Positions 1-7,416 of a stretch of 64,000 nucleotides of DNA are shown here, piece by piece. The stretch's first letter is position 1. Each line of letters opens with the position of its first letter. Both the position numbers and the translations under genes were made by a program. The stretch lies in the NCBI GenBank assembly GCA_016208965.1, contig JACQXB010000016.1, forward strand, positions 25,541 to 89,540, read 5' to 3'. The stretch is from Nitrospirota bacterium (GTDB taxonomy: Bacteria; Nitrospirota; Thermodesulfovibrionia; UBA6902; DSMQ01). Below the pieces are notes generated by a model, which saw only the letters and a list, made by a program, of their open reading frames with translations, had not been told where the DNA came from and did no database searches.

Positions 1-189
1 TGCTGAGGTCAATTTTCTCTCTCTCATGACAGTGTCTTTATCTTTCTGGAGCTGCCAAACCTTGTATTCAAGGTTAAAAACCGCTGTCCTAAGCCATATA
101 ATGGTAAATATACTTGCAAACATATAAAGCAGCCACCCAACCTTGATAAAGCCAATTCTCTTGTTTTTCTTTAATCGCCGTGTAATCAT
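1..189 (-). CDS. ftsL: Cell division protein FtsL-like (5' part only)
   Basis: The first 63 codons of a gene that runs off the left edge of the window. The ATG overlaps the rsmH stop (ATGA overlap), which settles the start. The peptide has a basic cytoplasmic tail (MITRRLKKNKR), one hydrophobic segment at about residues 14-32, and the start of a charged, coiled-coil-like region. This is the topology of FtsL, a bitopic divisome protein that works with FtsB and FtsQ. FtsL is poorly conserved in sequence, so the call rests on topology plus position directly after mraZ-rsmH, where ftsL is normally found. The C-terminal part is outside the window. Confidence 0.75.
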   Translation of the reverse strand, partial: MITRRLKKNKRIGFIKVGWLLYMFASIFTIIWLRTAVFNLEYKVWQLQKDKDTVMRERKLTSA

Positions 190-1058
190 ATTTTCTCTCC
201 CACCCTAAGCTTGGCACTCCTTGAAGAGGGGTTAGACAAGACCTCCTCTCTACAGGGTGCTATGGGTTTTTTAGTAATAATATCAAACACTCCATGGGAT
301 GCAAGCCTTTTAAAAGAATGCTTCACAACTCTGTCTTCAAGGGAATGATAGGAAATTATGCAAAATCTTCCTCCTGCCCGGAGGATACTTACTCCTGCAT
401 CAATTGCCGCATTGAGTTCCACAAGCTCCCTGTTTACTTCAATCCTCAATGCCTGAAATGTCTTTGTTGCAGGATGAATCCTACCTCTTCGCGGTAGAGC
501 CCTTTCAATTATCTTTGCAAGTTCCATGCATGATGTGATAGGTCTTTTATTCCTGGCATTAACAATTGCCTTTGCTATTTTTCTACTAAACCTCTCTTCT
601 CCATATTCCCACAAAATATGCGAAATCCTTTCCTCAGAATATTCATTTACTATATCTTCTGCTGTAAACTTTTCTCTCTCATCCATCCTCATGTTCAGCA
701 GCTCATCTTTTAAAAAACTAAATCCCCTGCCCTCTGCCTTAAACTGTAAAGTAGAGACACCTAAGTCAAGCAGAATCCCATCAACCTTTTTATATCCTAT
801 ATTTTCAACTGCGATCTTCATGTTTGAAAATCTATCCCTTATAAGATGAACATTGTAGTTTTTTAATTTCTCCTGTGCTATCCCTAATGCCTTTTCATCA
901 CGGTCAATGCCAATAAGGGTGCATCCCTTAACAGCCTTTAAAACACTTTCTGCATGCCCCCCAAGTCCGACTGTGCCGTCCACATAAACACCGCCTTCTA
1001 CAGGCATCAGCATCTCTACTACCTCCTTCAACATTACAGGTACATGAACTATCCCCAT
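186..1058 (-). CDS. rsmH: 16S rRNA (cytosine-1402-N4)-methyltransferase RsmH (MraW)
   Basis: SAM-dependent methyltransferase that modifies C1402 in the decoding centre of 16S rRNA. At 290 aa it is close to the usual 300-310. Visible landmarks are the opening HVPVMLKEVVEML, the SAM-binding glycine loop GTVGLGGHAE near residues 29-38, the acidic GIDRDEKAL strand, LLDLGVST in the middle and ISYHSLEDRVVK near the C terminus, all typical of the family. It starts immediately after the mraZ stop and its own stop overlaps the next start, so mraZ-rsmH-ftsL form one transcription unit reading toward the left edge. Confidence 0.97.
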   Translation of the reverse strand: MGIVHVPVMLKEVVEMLMPVEGGVYVDGTVGLGGHAESVLKAVKGCTLIGIDRDEKALGIAQEKLKNYNVHLIRDRFSNMKIAVENIGYKKVDGILLDLGVSTLQFKAEGRGFSFLKDELLNMRMDEREKFTAEDIVNEYSEERISHILWEYGEERFSRKIAKAIVNARNKRPITSCMELAKIIERALPRRGRIHPATKTFQALRIEVNRELVELNAAIDAGVSILRAGGRFCIISYHSLEDRVVKHSFKRLASHGVFDIITKKPIAPCREEVLSNPSSRSAKLRVGEKI

Positions 1059-1523
1059 CTATAAGCCAAGATTTGAGAGTTGTTCCATAATAGCCCTTCT
1101 ATCTATCTTTGATGGGTCTGCAACACTGCCCAATTCATTCCTGTCCCATATCTCTATCCTGTTTCCCTGCCCAACTATAACTATCTCACCTTCTAAACCC
1201 GCGTCAGCCCTAAGGGCTGATGGTATAAGTACCCTTCCCTGCTTATCTATTTCGCACTCTATCGCTGAACCTACAACCCTGCGCATGTAGTATCTGACTG
1301 CTTCCAGCGTCTGCGGTTTTTCCTTTATCCTCTCCATGAGCTTGTTCCACTCCTCAACAGGATAGGCGCATACACAATTATCAAATGCATCATTGACAAA
1401 AATTAATTTAAGGTTATAATTGGATGAGAGTATTTCGCGGAAAGGAGCAGGGATAATGATTCTTCCCTTTGGGTCTAAGGAATAATAATGTTTACCATAG
1501 AATCCCGGCAAATTGCCCTCCAC
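1059..1523 (-). CDS. mraZ: Transcriptional regulator MraZ
   Basis: DNA-binding protein of the division/cell-wall cluster; MraZ proteins repress their own operon. It is 154 aa with two SpoVT/AbrB-like halves, each carrying the signature D-x-[KQ]-G-R-[IV]-x-I-P (DPKGRIIIP near residue 18 and DKQGRVLIP near residue 93). The start is GTG. Upstream ribosome-binding sequence is weak, and the predicted mRNA leader is only about 14 nt, because the -10 box lies 20 bp before the start codon. The start codon itself sits in the last of three GTGG repeats spaced 10 bp apart, which match the layout of a MraZ operator. Confidence 0.96.
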   Translation of the reverse strand: MEGNLPGFYGKHYYSLDPKGRIIIPAPFREILSSNYNLKLIFVNDAFDNCVCAYPVEEWNKLMERIKEKPQTLEAVRYYMRRVVGSAIECEIDKQGRVLIPSALRADAGLEGEIVIVGQGNRIEIWDRNELGSVADPSKIDRRAIMEQLSNLGL

Positions 1524-1543
1524 TTTCTACCACTATTAACCAC
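1520..1543 (-). promoter_or_regulatory. MraZ-type operator, three GTGG repeats at 10-bp period
   Basis: On the minus strand GTGG occurs at 1543-1540, 1533-1530 and 1523-1520, exactly one helical turn apart. Known MraZ boxes are short G-rich direct repeats with the same 10-bp period just upstream of mraZ. The third repeat contains the GTG start codon, so bound MraZ could block both transcription start and translation start. Confidence 0.7.
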
Positions 1544-1572
1544 AGTATAATGGCTTTTAGTGTAGTTGTCAA
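1544..1572 (-). promoter_or_regulatory. Sigma-70 type promoter of the mra operon
   Basis: Minus strand reads TTGACA (1572-1567), a 17-bp spacer, then TATACT (1549-1544). The -35 box is a perfect consensus and the -10 differs at one base. Transcription would begin near 1537, just upstream of mraZ and inside the GTGG repeat array. Confidence 0.85.
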
Positions 1573-1597
1573 GTAAAAAAATAATGGTCTATACATT

Positions 1598-1632
1598 GAG
1601 GCTCTTGCAAAAGTCATAAAAAGAGAAGAGTT
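1598..1632 (+). repeat. Solo end of a GAGGCTCTTGCAAAAGTC element
   Basis: 35 bp matching, in reverse complement, the right end of the 133-bp element at 42975-43107, including the adjoining ATAAAAAGAGAAGAG stretch. Only one end is present here, so this is a truncated copy. Confidence 0.7.
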
Positions 1633-1689
1633 ATCATTCCTGCCTGCTTGAAAGGTGAGATAAGAATTGCTGTTTCTGCTCGCTGCTTA

Positions 1690-1862
1690 TGAGGATTTCA
1701 TTAGACACCTCTTTGGGATATTGTCCGCCAAATGAATCCCGTTAGAGATAAATCTCTAATCGGGATGAATTTGAATCATTGGTGGCAAAAGATGAAAACA
1801 GAAACCGTCAGACCCTACTAACCTTAGAGGTGCTTTGTGTCTAAACAATGGGTGTCATTCCA
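1690..1862 (+). pseudogene. IS3-family transposase 3' remnant
   Basis: Degraded C-terminal end of an IS3-type transposase. Pieces such as LGYCPPNE and FESLVA..TLLTLEVLCV can be read in more than one frame, ending at a TAA at 1842. The terminal 25 bp match the relic beside glgX (39742-39918, opposite strand), both ending in ATTCCA, consistent with the TG...CA ends of IS3 elements. A 27-bp palindrome has inserted into this relic (see the repeat at 1732-1770). No left end or upstream transposase part is visible. Confidence 0.75.
1732..1770. repeat. 27-bp CCCGTTAGAGA palindrome with 6-bp target duplication
   Basis: The palindrome at 1738-1764 (CCCGTTAGAGA, TAAAT loop, TCTCTAATCGGG) is flanked by ATGAAT on both sides (1732-1737 and 1765-1770). 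Removing the palindrome and one ATGAAT restores the sequence of the related IS relic at about 39840, so this looks like a real insertion. Relatives are at 19827-19859 and 33152-33183. Confidence 0.85.
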
Positions 1863-1998
1863 GTTTTTTTTGTTACCCTTAAATCAAGATTTGCTCTAAT
1901 TCTGCATGAAATCAAAGACATCCTCTTGGGAATCCTCTTGGAAACAAAAAATTGCCCCTGCCTTTGATAAATTCATAAAATATTTTTTCGGGAATATT

Positions 1999-2033
1999 TT
2001 GACAAAGTCTTTTGTAATGTATATAATATACAT
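1999..2033 (+). promoter_or_regulatory. Promoter and palindromic operator of the VapBC-like pair
   Basis: TTGACA (1999-2004), 17-bp spacer, TATAAT (2022-2027): both boxes are perfect consensus. A perfect 17-bp palindrome ATGTATATAATATACAT (2017-2033) covers the -10 box. Ribbon-helix-helix antitoxins typically bind such palindromes to repress their own operon, so autoregulation is a fair inference. Confidence 0.85.
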
Positions 2034-2049
2034 CATAGGAGGATAAATT

Positions 2050-2298
2050 ATGGCGACGCTTAAGAGAACACAAATGTATTTCCCCGAAGAACTGCTCAGA
2101 GAGCTGAAAAGAAAAGCCAGTGAGGAAAAAACTACTATTGCTAATATTGTAAGAGGCGCAGTTTCATCACTTCTTAAACAGGAAAAGGCAAAAAACTGGA
2201 TAGATGACTCTCTGTGGAATATGATTGGAGCCAGCGGTTCAAAGGACAATGACCTTTCTGTTAATCATGACAAATATCTATATGGGAAAAATAAATGA
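2050..2298 (+). CDS. Ribbon-helix-helix antitoxin (VapB/CopG-like)
   Basis: 82-aa protein with an N-terminal ribbon-helix-helix fold: the strand TQMYFPEELLRELKRKA followed by a second helix (TIANIVRGAVSSLL). The C-terminal tail is polar and would be the toxin-binding part. AGGAGG sits 8 bp before the ATG. The stop overlaps the start of the PIN-domain gene by 4 bp (ATGA), the usual antitoxin-toxin arrangement, and a palindrome overlaps the promoter. I see this as a type II toxin-antitoxin pair; the exact antitoxin family is not certain. Confidence 0.85.
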   Translation: MATLKRTQMYFPEELLRELKRKASEEKTTIANIVRGAVSSLLKQEKAKNWIDDSLWNMIGASGSKDNDLSVNHDKYLYGKNK

Positions 2299-2696
2299 GG
2301 CTTTTTGTAGATACCTCGGCATGGCTTGCGCTTAATGATAGGAATGACCAGTACCATAATAAGGCAACGGCAAAGAGCGCAGAGATAAAGAAACAAAAAA
2401 TTGAACTTATTACTTCAGAATATATAATTGATGAGAGTATAACCCTGATACGATACCGGGTCTCTCATAAGGCAGCGGTTATTTTTGGTGATTCTTTGAT
2501 AAACAGCAGTATAGTCAGGATTATTGATGTAACAGGTGAAGATAGAATTAAGGCATGGGAAATGTTCAAGAAATATGAAGACAAGGAGATAAGTTTTACA
2601 GATTGCATAAGTTTTGTGCTGATGAAAAATTTAAAGCTTCACAAGGCTTTCACCTTTGATGAGCATTACAAACAAATAGGATTTGAGATATTATAA
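2295..2696 (+). CDS. PIN-domain ribonuclease toxin (VapC-like)
   Basis: 133-aa PIN domain, predicted RNase toxin paired with the preceding antitoxin. The acidic residues that hold the metal are visible: D in LFVDTSAW at the N terminus, E in IIDESITL near residue 47, D in SFTDCISFVLMK near residue 103, and D in FTFDEHY near residue 119. Length and motif order match VapC proteins. The start overlaps the antitoxin stop by 4 bp, implying translational coupling. Everything needed for activity appears present; the RNA target cannot be told from sequence. Confidence 0.88.
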   Translation: MRLFVDTSAWLALNDRNDQYHNKATAKSAEIKKQKIELITSEYIIDESITLIRYRVSHKAAVIFGDSLINSSIVRIIDVTGEDRIKAWEMFKKYEDKEISFTDCISFVLMKNLKLHKAFTFDEHYKQIGFEIL

Positions 2697-3483
2697 TGAT
2701 TAAGATCAACTACGGGAGTGTGGTATCCCTCTTGGGCTTCTGGTCTAGATTTTGTTTAACGCATTGTATTTAAAAGACAAATCAACCATTCTGTAATTTC
2801 CGTGTAATTGCCTATTTTCTATACATCATGCTATTTTCAGCTACAATTTTGGCTACAGTCAAAATGTCTTTAGTTCTTCCTGAAACAAATGGAATAGGTA
2901 TTTCGCCCATAATAATAGAGGCTCATCGTTAAAGAGAGTGGGTAAAATATTACTTTTAAAAGGTTGCCCAGCTTAATCCCCCCTTTAGAAAAGGGGGGCG
3001 AGGGGGGATTTGAAAAGGCTTTGCAGGTAATTATGCTTTCGTATAATAAAACCCTGAAACAGCTATCGAGAAAACTGAGAAGAGACATGACCGATGCTGA
3101 GCAGTTGCTCTGGTCAAAAATGCAGTTTTGGAGCAGATATTTAATGAATTATGATTCACAAAATCTCCCCTCACCTCTCTTTTCCAAAGAGGGGAAGGAG
3201 AAGAACAAAAAGGGGCAAATTTACCCACACTCTTACGCGAAAAGCCATAATAGATTTCTATTGAAAATCTTTAAAATCCTGCCAGTATAATAAAACTACA
3301 AATTATATAGAATCAGTAAAATCATTAGCCGATACTTTTTTTGAGGATGAATGGCCTCGTATTGAGCTGGTGTTATTAGGTAGTTATGAGTAAATATAAA
3401 TCTTCAAAATGTGGTATTATTCAGGTGTATGGAATATAATTCATTTCATTAAATGAAGATTTAAATTTAGATAGGAGATAAAA
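2697..3483 (+). other. Gene-poor stretch with repeats and gene fragments
   Basis: No intact gene. It holds two C-run/G-run palindromes (about 2974-3012 and 3160-3205), a DUF559 fragment between them (3033-3155), sequences AGAGTGGGTAAA near 2935 and its imperfect inverse near 3217-3235 that may mark ends of one small element, and an open tail at 3310-3390 ending VLLGSYE whose family I do not recognise. It looks like a decayed insertion hot spot between two toxin-antitoxin loci. Confidence 0.6.
3033..3155 (+). pseudogene. DUF559 endonuclease-like fragment
   Basis: Reads MLSYNKTLKQLSRKLRRDM then TDAEQLLWSKMQ, the usual N terminus of DUF559 proteins (Vsr-like nuclease fold, about 120 aa when complete). 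After about 36 residues the match is lost and the frame runs into a C-run/G-run palindrome at 3160. The catalytic part is missing, so this is a remnant and not a working gene. Confidence 0.75.
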
Positions 3484-3678
3484 ATGTTAAAAATTCACAA
3501 AAATATTGTACTTGATGAAAGTCAAAAGCCTGTTGCTGTCCAGATTCCAATGGAGGAGTTTGAACGGTTAGAAGAAATAATAGAGAATTATGGATTATCA
3601 AAGTTAATGGATGAAGTAAAGAACGATGAACAGCTTTCAATTGAAAATGCAAAAAAATATTATCAATCATTGAAGTAA
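3484..3678 (+). CDS. Small Phd/RelB-like antitoxin, apparently without a toxin
   Basis: 64-aa protein beginning MLKIHKNIVLDESQKPVAV and continuing IPMEEFERLEEIIENYGL, which resembles antitoxins of RelBE/ParDE-type pairs. AGGAG lies 7 bp before the ATG. A partner should follow at once, but the next in-frame start (ATG at 3680) gives only an 11-residue peptide before a stop, and the next gene is on the other strand. I therefore read it as an orphan antitoxin beside a deleted toxin. Family assignment is by pattern only. Confidence 0.65.
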   Translation: MLKIHKNIVLDESQKPVAVQIPMEEFERLEEIIENYGLSKLMDEVKNDEQLSIENAKKYYQSLK

Positions 3679-3708
3679 AAATGTGGGGAGTGGAAGATAA
3701 CTTATTAT

Positions 3709-6700
3709 TCAAGTAAAGACTGCTTCACTCTTTAAATACTCAAATGACCCATCTATTGTCCACATGTATAATTGAGAGGGTTCTTTAAGTTGTTGCCCGC
3801 GATACCTTGAAACTACGGCATAATTTACCTTTAAATCTTTTAATTGAGTCATATCACCCCAGAGTTTTTCAAACTGTGCTACAAGGTAAATATCTTCCTG
3901 TCCGATTCCCCATACCTGTTTTACATTTTTGATAGTGACATAGGTTGGTATCTTTCTTTCAACTGATTGTATTGCCTCAATTATCCTGTTCTTAGCACTT
4001 AAATCTTTTTCTGCTTGAACAGTCAGATTTCTGTCAATACCAAAATATTCAAGCAGTTCGTCTATAGTAATCCAGTTTGTAAGGGTATTATAATAACTTG
4101 ATTTATATTCATCTTCCTCCCTCGGCAGTGCTAACCCCTCTATAAGTTGAATACGGCCGTTTATTTTTGCTAACCCGCCTCCCTTATCCTCTATTCGTCT
4201 TGGTGTCACTTCAAAGGTCAGGCAGGATTGGTTTGAAATGTGCATTCCCAATAAAGCAGGCTCTATATGTGTGCCTAATGTGTCAATGTTATGGCATAGT
4301 AAATACTTGAGGTTGGGATTTTCCGTTATTATTCTACCCAGTGTGCCATTCTTTATAAGGTTGGGGATTTCATACCAGTGACCCGGGGGGTTGAATCTCA
4401 GAATAGGTTTATTCTCTGAATAGTCTTCACCTTCTCCTCGGGATTTTGCCCATTCAATTAATGCCTTATGTGTATCGTCAAGGAGCTTCTGTATATTCTC
4501 ATCCTGCTTCTGCTGAAGCTGCTCATTCCAGTAAAATCTAAGGTCCCTTTCCATAGGGTAAACCCTGCGTCCAATAGTCTTTGCAGGTGACAGATATATC
4601 TGACCCTCATAATTAAAATAATTAAATCTCTCCAAGTATCTCTGAATAGCATTGTGGGTTAAATAACTTGTTGTAAAGATGTGAGTTATTCTGTGCCCTG
4701 ACTGCTCTCCTGTTTTTCTGCTCTTTGCAAGATGGGATTCAATAAATGTTCTGTATTTGCCTTCTATTTCAATAAAGGGGCTGATTGGCTTGACAACTGC
4801 AGCACCGTGTGTCCAGCGGCTGCCAATGCCTCCTGCAAATGTGACTACCGCAGCCTCATTGCTTTTAAGAGACTCCATCCCTGATTTATAGAATTCGTTA
4901 TTCCCTTTAATCCTATCAAAGTGAAAAACCTCATCAGGTTTTACATCTTCAATCTTTGTTGTAAGAGGCAGCCTGTTTTTTGATAAGCCGATGTCTCCTA
5001 TTTTAAGCATGGATTTCATGTGTCCATGCGATTTGTAATCAAACCCGTATCTGTTCTTTATGTCTTCTTCATCTAAAAATTCCCCTTCACTCTCCTTTAT
5101 TAAGGAGGGAGTGGTGGGATTAGAGAGAGCAGGTATTTTTGCATCTGAACCTTTAAGTAGTTGAGCAACAATACCGTCATGATTAAATTTAAAATCATAG
5201 ACAACCGGGTCAATAATAAAAGGAAAAGAGTTATTGTATATATTTTTTAATTCATTCATGATTTCAAGTATCCTCTTTTTAAACACGTTGTTTACCTGAG
5301 GGTCTACAATAAATGCCATCCCACCGCCTGACATGCCGCCGAGCATCAGGAACCCCCAATAATGGTCTCTAAATTCTTCTTTAATTTTATTAATCAGGTC
5401 ATTTGTAAATGCATTGTTTACCCATGGTATCACCTTCTGTATGGACTCTTCCCAGTCAAGTGTTGTCAGCCTGCCGAGTTCTTTCATGTCTCCGCATTTA
5501 AGGGCATGGACAATTTTATCAAACAATCTAATACCCTTAAGCCGTGCGTCCCATTCTTTTTCATACTTCAAGAGATATTTTTCTGTAACCATTTCAAGAA
5601 TAGGTCCTACATCTTGAGAGATTCCTCCGTGAACCAGTACCATTGAGTTGATTATTCTTTCTTCTATATCTTCAGACACTTCATCTTTTGTGAAGAGCTT
5701 ATGTTCTGGAAGCAGACACCCTCTGCTCACCCCGCATTCAGGGTCTCCTGCCTTCGCCAATCTCCCTGTAATCACTTTTATGCCTGGCCAGAGGCCGCCC
5801 GAGTCCTGCCAGCCGCCGCCTGAGCCGCCAAGCCACTCGCCGAGAATTGCCCTTGATACCACAGTCCGTCTTTCTTCTTCAGTGAGAGAGCCTGTCTGGT
5901 TTTTAATCTGTCCACTGAATCTCATCAAACGTGTAATGATTGTTGATAGCAGAGTGGTACTCACTGCGAGTCTTGAACCCTTGGGGATATTGTTAACTCT
6001 TGTGACTATCTCTATTCCGCCATGTTTGTTCAATAATTTTTGTAATAGGTCATTTAAAAAAATATCTGTTTTTTCAAAACATGGGGGCACTATCCCTGAT
6101 GCAACAACCCCTGCCTTTAATAAAGAAAGGTAATCATTCCCGAAATTGAATAATTCCTCTATTGTGGTTATATCCTTGGATGTCTTCAGGTCAACGGATG
6201 TTAAACGTATAAGCGGTTCCTCAATGTAACGGCAGTAACATTCGCATGGCGGCAGTATATCGCCTTCACTGCCGTGAATCTTTAAATCAACAGATATGTT
6301 GACAACCCTTGCACCTTCTGGAAAGTCCATTCCAAGAAAAAATATATCAGACCACCCGCTGTGAGAGGGGTCAAGACGTACGGGTGATGCATCAAATCCA
6401 ACCGGATAGAGACCGCTTGCAGGGTCAGAAATTATCAACTCTGCCGGTACAGAATAAGGGTACTCATTCAGCCCCTTTATATTGAAAAGATGAAAATTTT
6501 CATTACAATAACTGATAGATAGTTTTACCTGGTCAAGTAGGTATTTAAAAGATAATCTGTGATATGAATCGGCTATTGCACTAAAGATGGCGCTATTGTA
6601 ACTGCAGTTTTCTGTTATCTCTTTTAAGTAGATCTCTATGGATTTTTCAAAATCTCTCCCCAGTGCTGCCTTTACACCTTCAAAGGGGATTTTCCCATGT

Positions 6701-6927
6701 TGTATTACCTCCTCATTCATCTGAAGGTAAAATCTGTAAAGCACAAAAAGAAAAAGCAATGCCCGCACTTTATGGTAGAGATTGGTAGAGGTTTTACGAA
6801 ATACCTCTAATTCCTCCGCACATTTCAGGAGTTCATCTTTGTTTTTATTCTGGAGAAGGGAATTAATAGAACGATTACAAATGGTATCATCTTTGTTAGT
6901 TATGGTTTCTATAAGCTCATTTTTCAC
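3709..6927 (-). CDS. Two-domain protein: GHMP-type sugar kinase fused to a UDPGP-type nucleotidyltransferase
   Basis: 1072 aa, GTG start. The N-terminal half looks like the kinase of the fucokinase family: GWSD at about 191-194, a weak GHMP motif 2 (PKGSRLAVSTTL near 315), GGGWQDSGGLWPG near 370-382, and GGMSGGGMAFIVDP near 530-543. The second half is a UTP/GTP-sugar-1-phosphate nucleotidyltransferase with FAGGIGSRWTHGAAVVKP near 697-714 and LLCHNIDTLGTHIEP further on. Together they would phosphorylate a sugar and activate it to an NDP-sugar. The order is the reverse of the known FKGP enzyme (pyrophosphorylase first, kinase second). The sugar is unknown; the nearby manC and phosphomannomutase fit a nucleotide-sugar role. 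Residues around 600-615 (NPTTPSLIKESEGEF) look like a decayed in-frame palindrome insertion (about 5085-5127). Confidence 0.8.
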   Translation of the reverse strand: MKNELIETITNKDDTICNRSINSLLQNKNKDELLKCAEELEVFRKTSTNLYHKVRALLFLFVLYRFYLQMNEEVIQHGKIPFEGVKAALGRDFEKSIEIYLKEITENCSYNSAIFSAIADSYHRLSFKYLLDQVKLSISYCNENFHLFNIKGLNEYPYSVPAELIISDPASGLYPVGFDASPVRLDPSHSGWSDIFFLGMDFPEGARVVNISVDLKIHGSEGDILPPCECYCRYIEEPLIRLTSVDLKTSKDITTIEELFNFGNDYLSLLKAGVVASGIVPPCFEKTDIFLNDLLQKLLNKHGGIEIVTRVNNIPKGSRLAVSTTLLSTIITRLMRFSGQIKNQTGSLTEEERRTVVSRAILGEWLGGSGGGWQDSGGLWPGIKVITGRLAKAGDPECGVSRGCLLPEHKLFTKDEVSEDIEERIINSMVLVHGGISQDVGPILEMVTEKYLLKYEKEWDARLKGIRLFDKIVHALKCGDMKELGRLTTLDWEESIQKVIPWVNNAFTNDLINKIKEEFRDHYWGFLMLGGMSGGGMAFIVDPQVNNVFKKRILEIMNELKNIYNNSFPFIIDPVVYDFKFNHDGIVAQLLKGSDAKIPALSNPTTPSLIKESEGEFLDEEDIKNRYGFDYKSHGHMKSMLKIGDIGLSKNRLPLTTKIEDVKPDEVFHFDRIKGNNEFYKSGMESLKSNEAAVVTFAGGIGSRWTHGAAVVKPISPFIEIEGKYRTFIESHLAKSRKTGEQSGHRITHIFTTSYLTHNAIQRYLERFNYFNYEGQIYLSPAKTIGRRVYPMERDLRFYWNEQLQQKQDENIQKLLDDTHKALIEWAKSRGEGEDYSENKPILRFNPPGHWYEIPNLIKNGTLGRIITENPNLKYLLCHNIDTLGTHIEPALLGMHISNQSCLTFEVTPRRIEDKGGGLAKINGRIQLIEGLALPREEDEYKSSYYNTLTNWITIDELLEYFGIDRNLTVQAEKDLSAKNRIIEAIQSVERKIPTYVTIKNVKQVWGIGQEDIYLVAQFEKLWGDMTQLKDLKVNYAVVSRYRGQQLKEPSQLYMWTIDGSFEYLKSEAVFT

Positions 6928-6992
6928 AATTTAAAAAGATGATTTCTCAGATTTAATTCACCAACTAATTTGGAGATGAAACGATTTTTTTA

Positions 6993-7079
6993 TGGTGCCG
7001 AAGGCCGGACTCGAACCGGCACGCCATTGCTGACGAGGGATTTTAAGTCCCTTGCGTCTACCAATTCCGCCACTCCGGC
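6993..7079 (-). tRNA. tRNA-Leu (anticodon UAA)
   Basis: 87 nt including an encoded CCA. The acceptor GCCGGAG pairs with CTTCGGC (one G-U), the anticodon loop reads CTTAAAA (anticodon TAA), there is a long variable arm as expected for class II leucine tRNAs, and the T arm carries GGTTCGAGTCC. Confidence 0.97.
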
Positions 7080-7100
7080 AATAAAATCAGTTATTAGTTA

Positions 7101-7380
7101 TTAATACAAACGCATTAAATTAGTTTACATTGTCATTGCGAGCGACCAACGGGAGCGTGGCAATCCGACCTGAAAGGTCGTTGCGAGTCCCGACATTTCG
7201 GGACGTGGCAATCTCAAAAGAGATTCTTCGCTACGCTCAGAATGACACTTTGTGTCAGATTGCGGAGCCTGTTCCGAGCATGTCTTGAGATTGCTTCTGC
7301 CCCGATAAATTGGGACATCGCAATGACAGGCGAGGAATCACACTCCTCGCAATGACACTTTGATTAATGCGTTTGTATTA
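7101..7380. repeat. 280-bp MITE-like element with 17-bp terminal inverted repeats
   Basis: TAATACAAACGCATTAA at 7102-7118 is repeated in inverse at 7364-7380. Between them are several GTCATTGCGAG...CTCGCAATGAC units and a segment with TCTCAAAAGAGATTCTTCG that recurs, inverted, near 63940 and partly inside the restriction-modification gene. There is no coding capacity. This element fills the gap between the tRNA and manC. Confidence 0.8.
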
Positions 7381-7416
7381 CTCTAAAAACTAAAAACAAA
7401 TAAAAATATAATATTA

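Noticed and set aside
5648-6133. 161-codon plus-strand frame inside the kinase gene
   Set aside because: Shadow of the 1072-aa gene, whose conserved motifs continue through this part on the other strand.
7131-7365. Origin of replication or attachment site next to tRNA-Leu(UAA)
   Set aside because: No DnaA boxes, integrase or tRNA 3' duplication; the stretch is explained by a MITE-like repeat.
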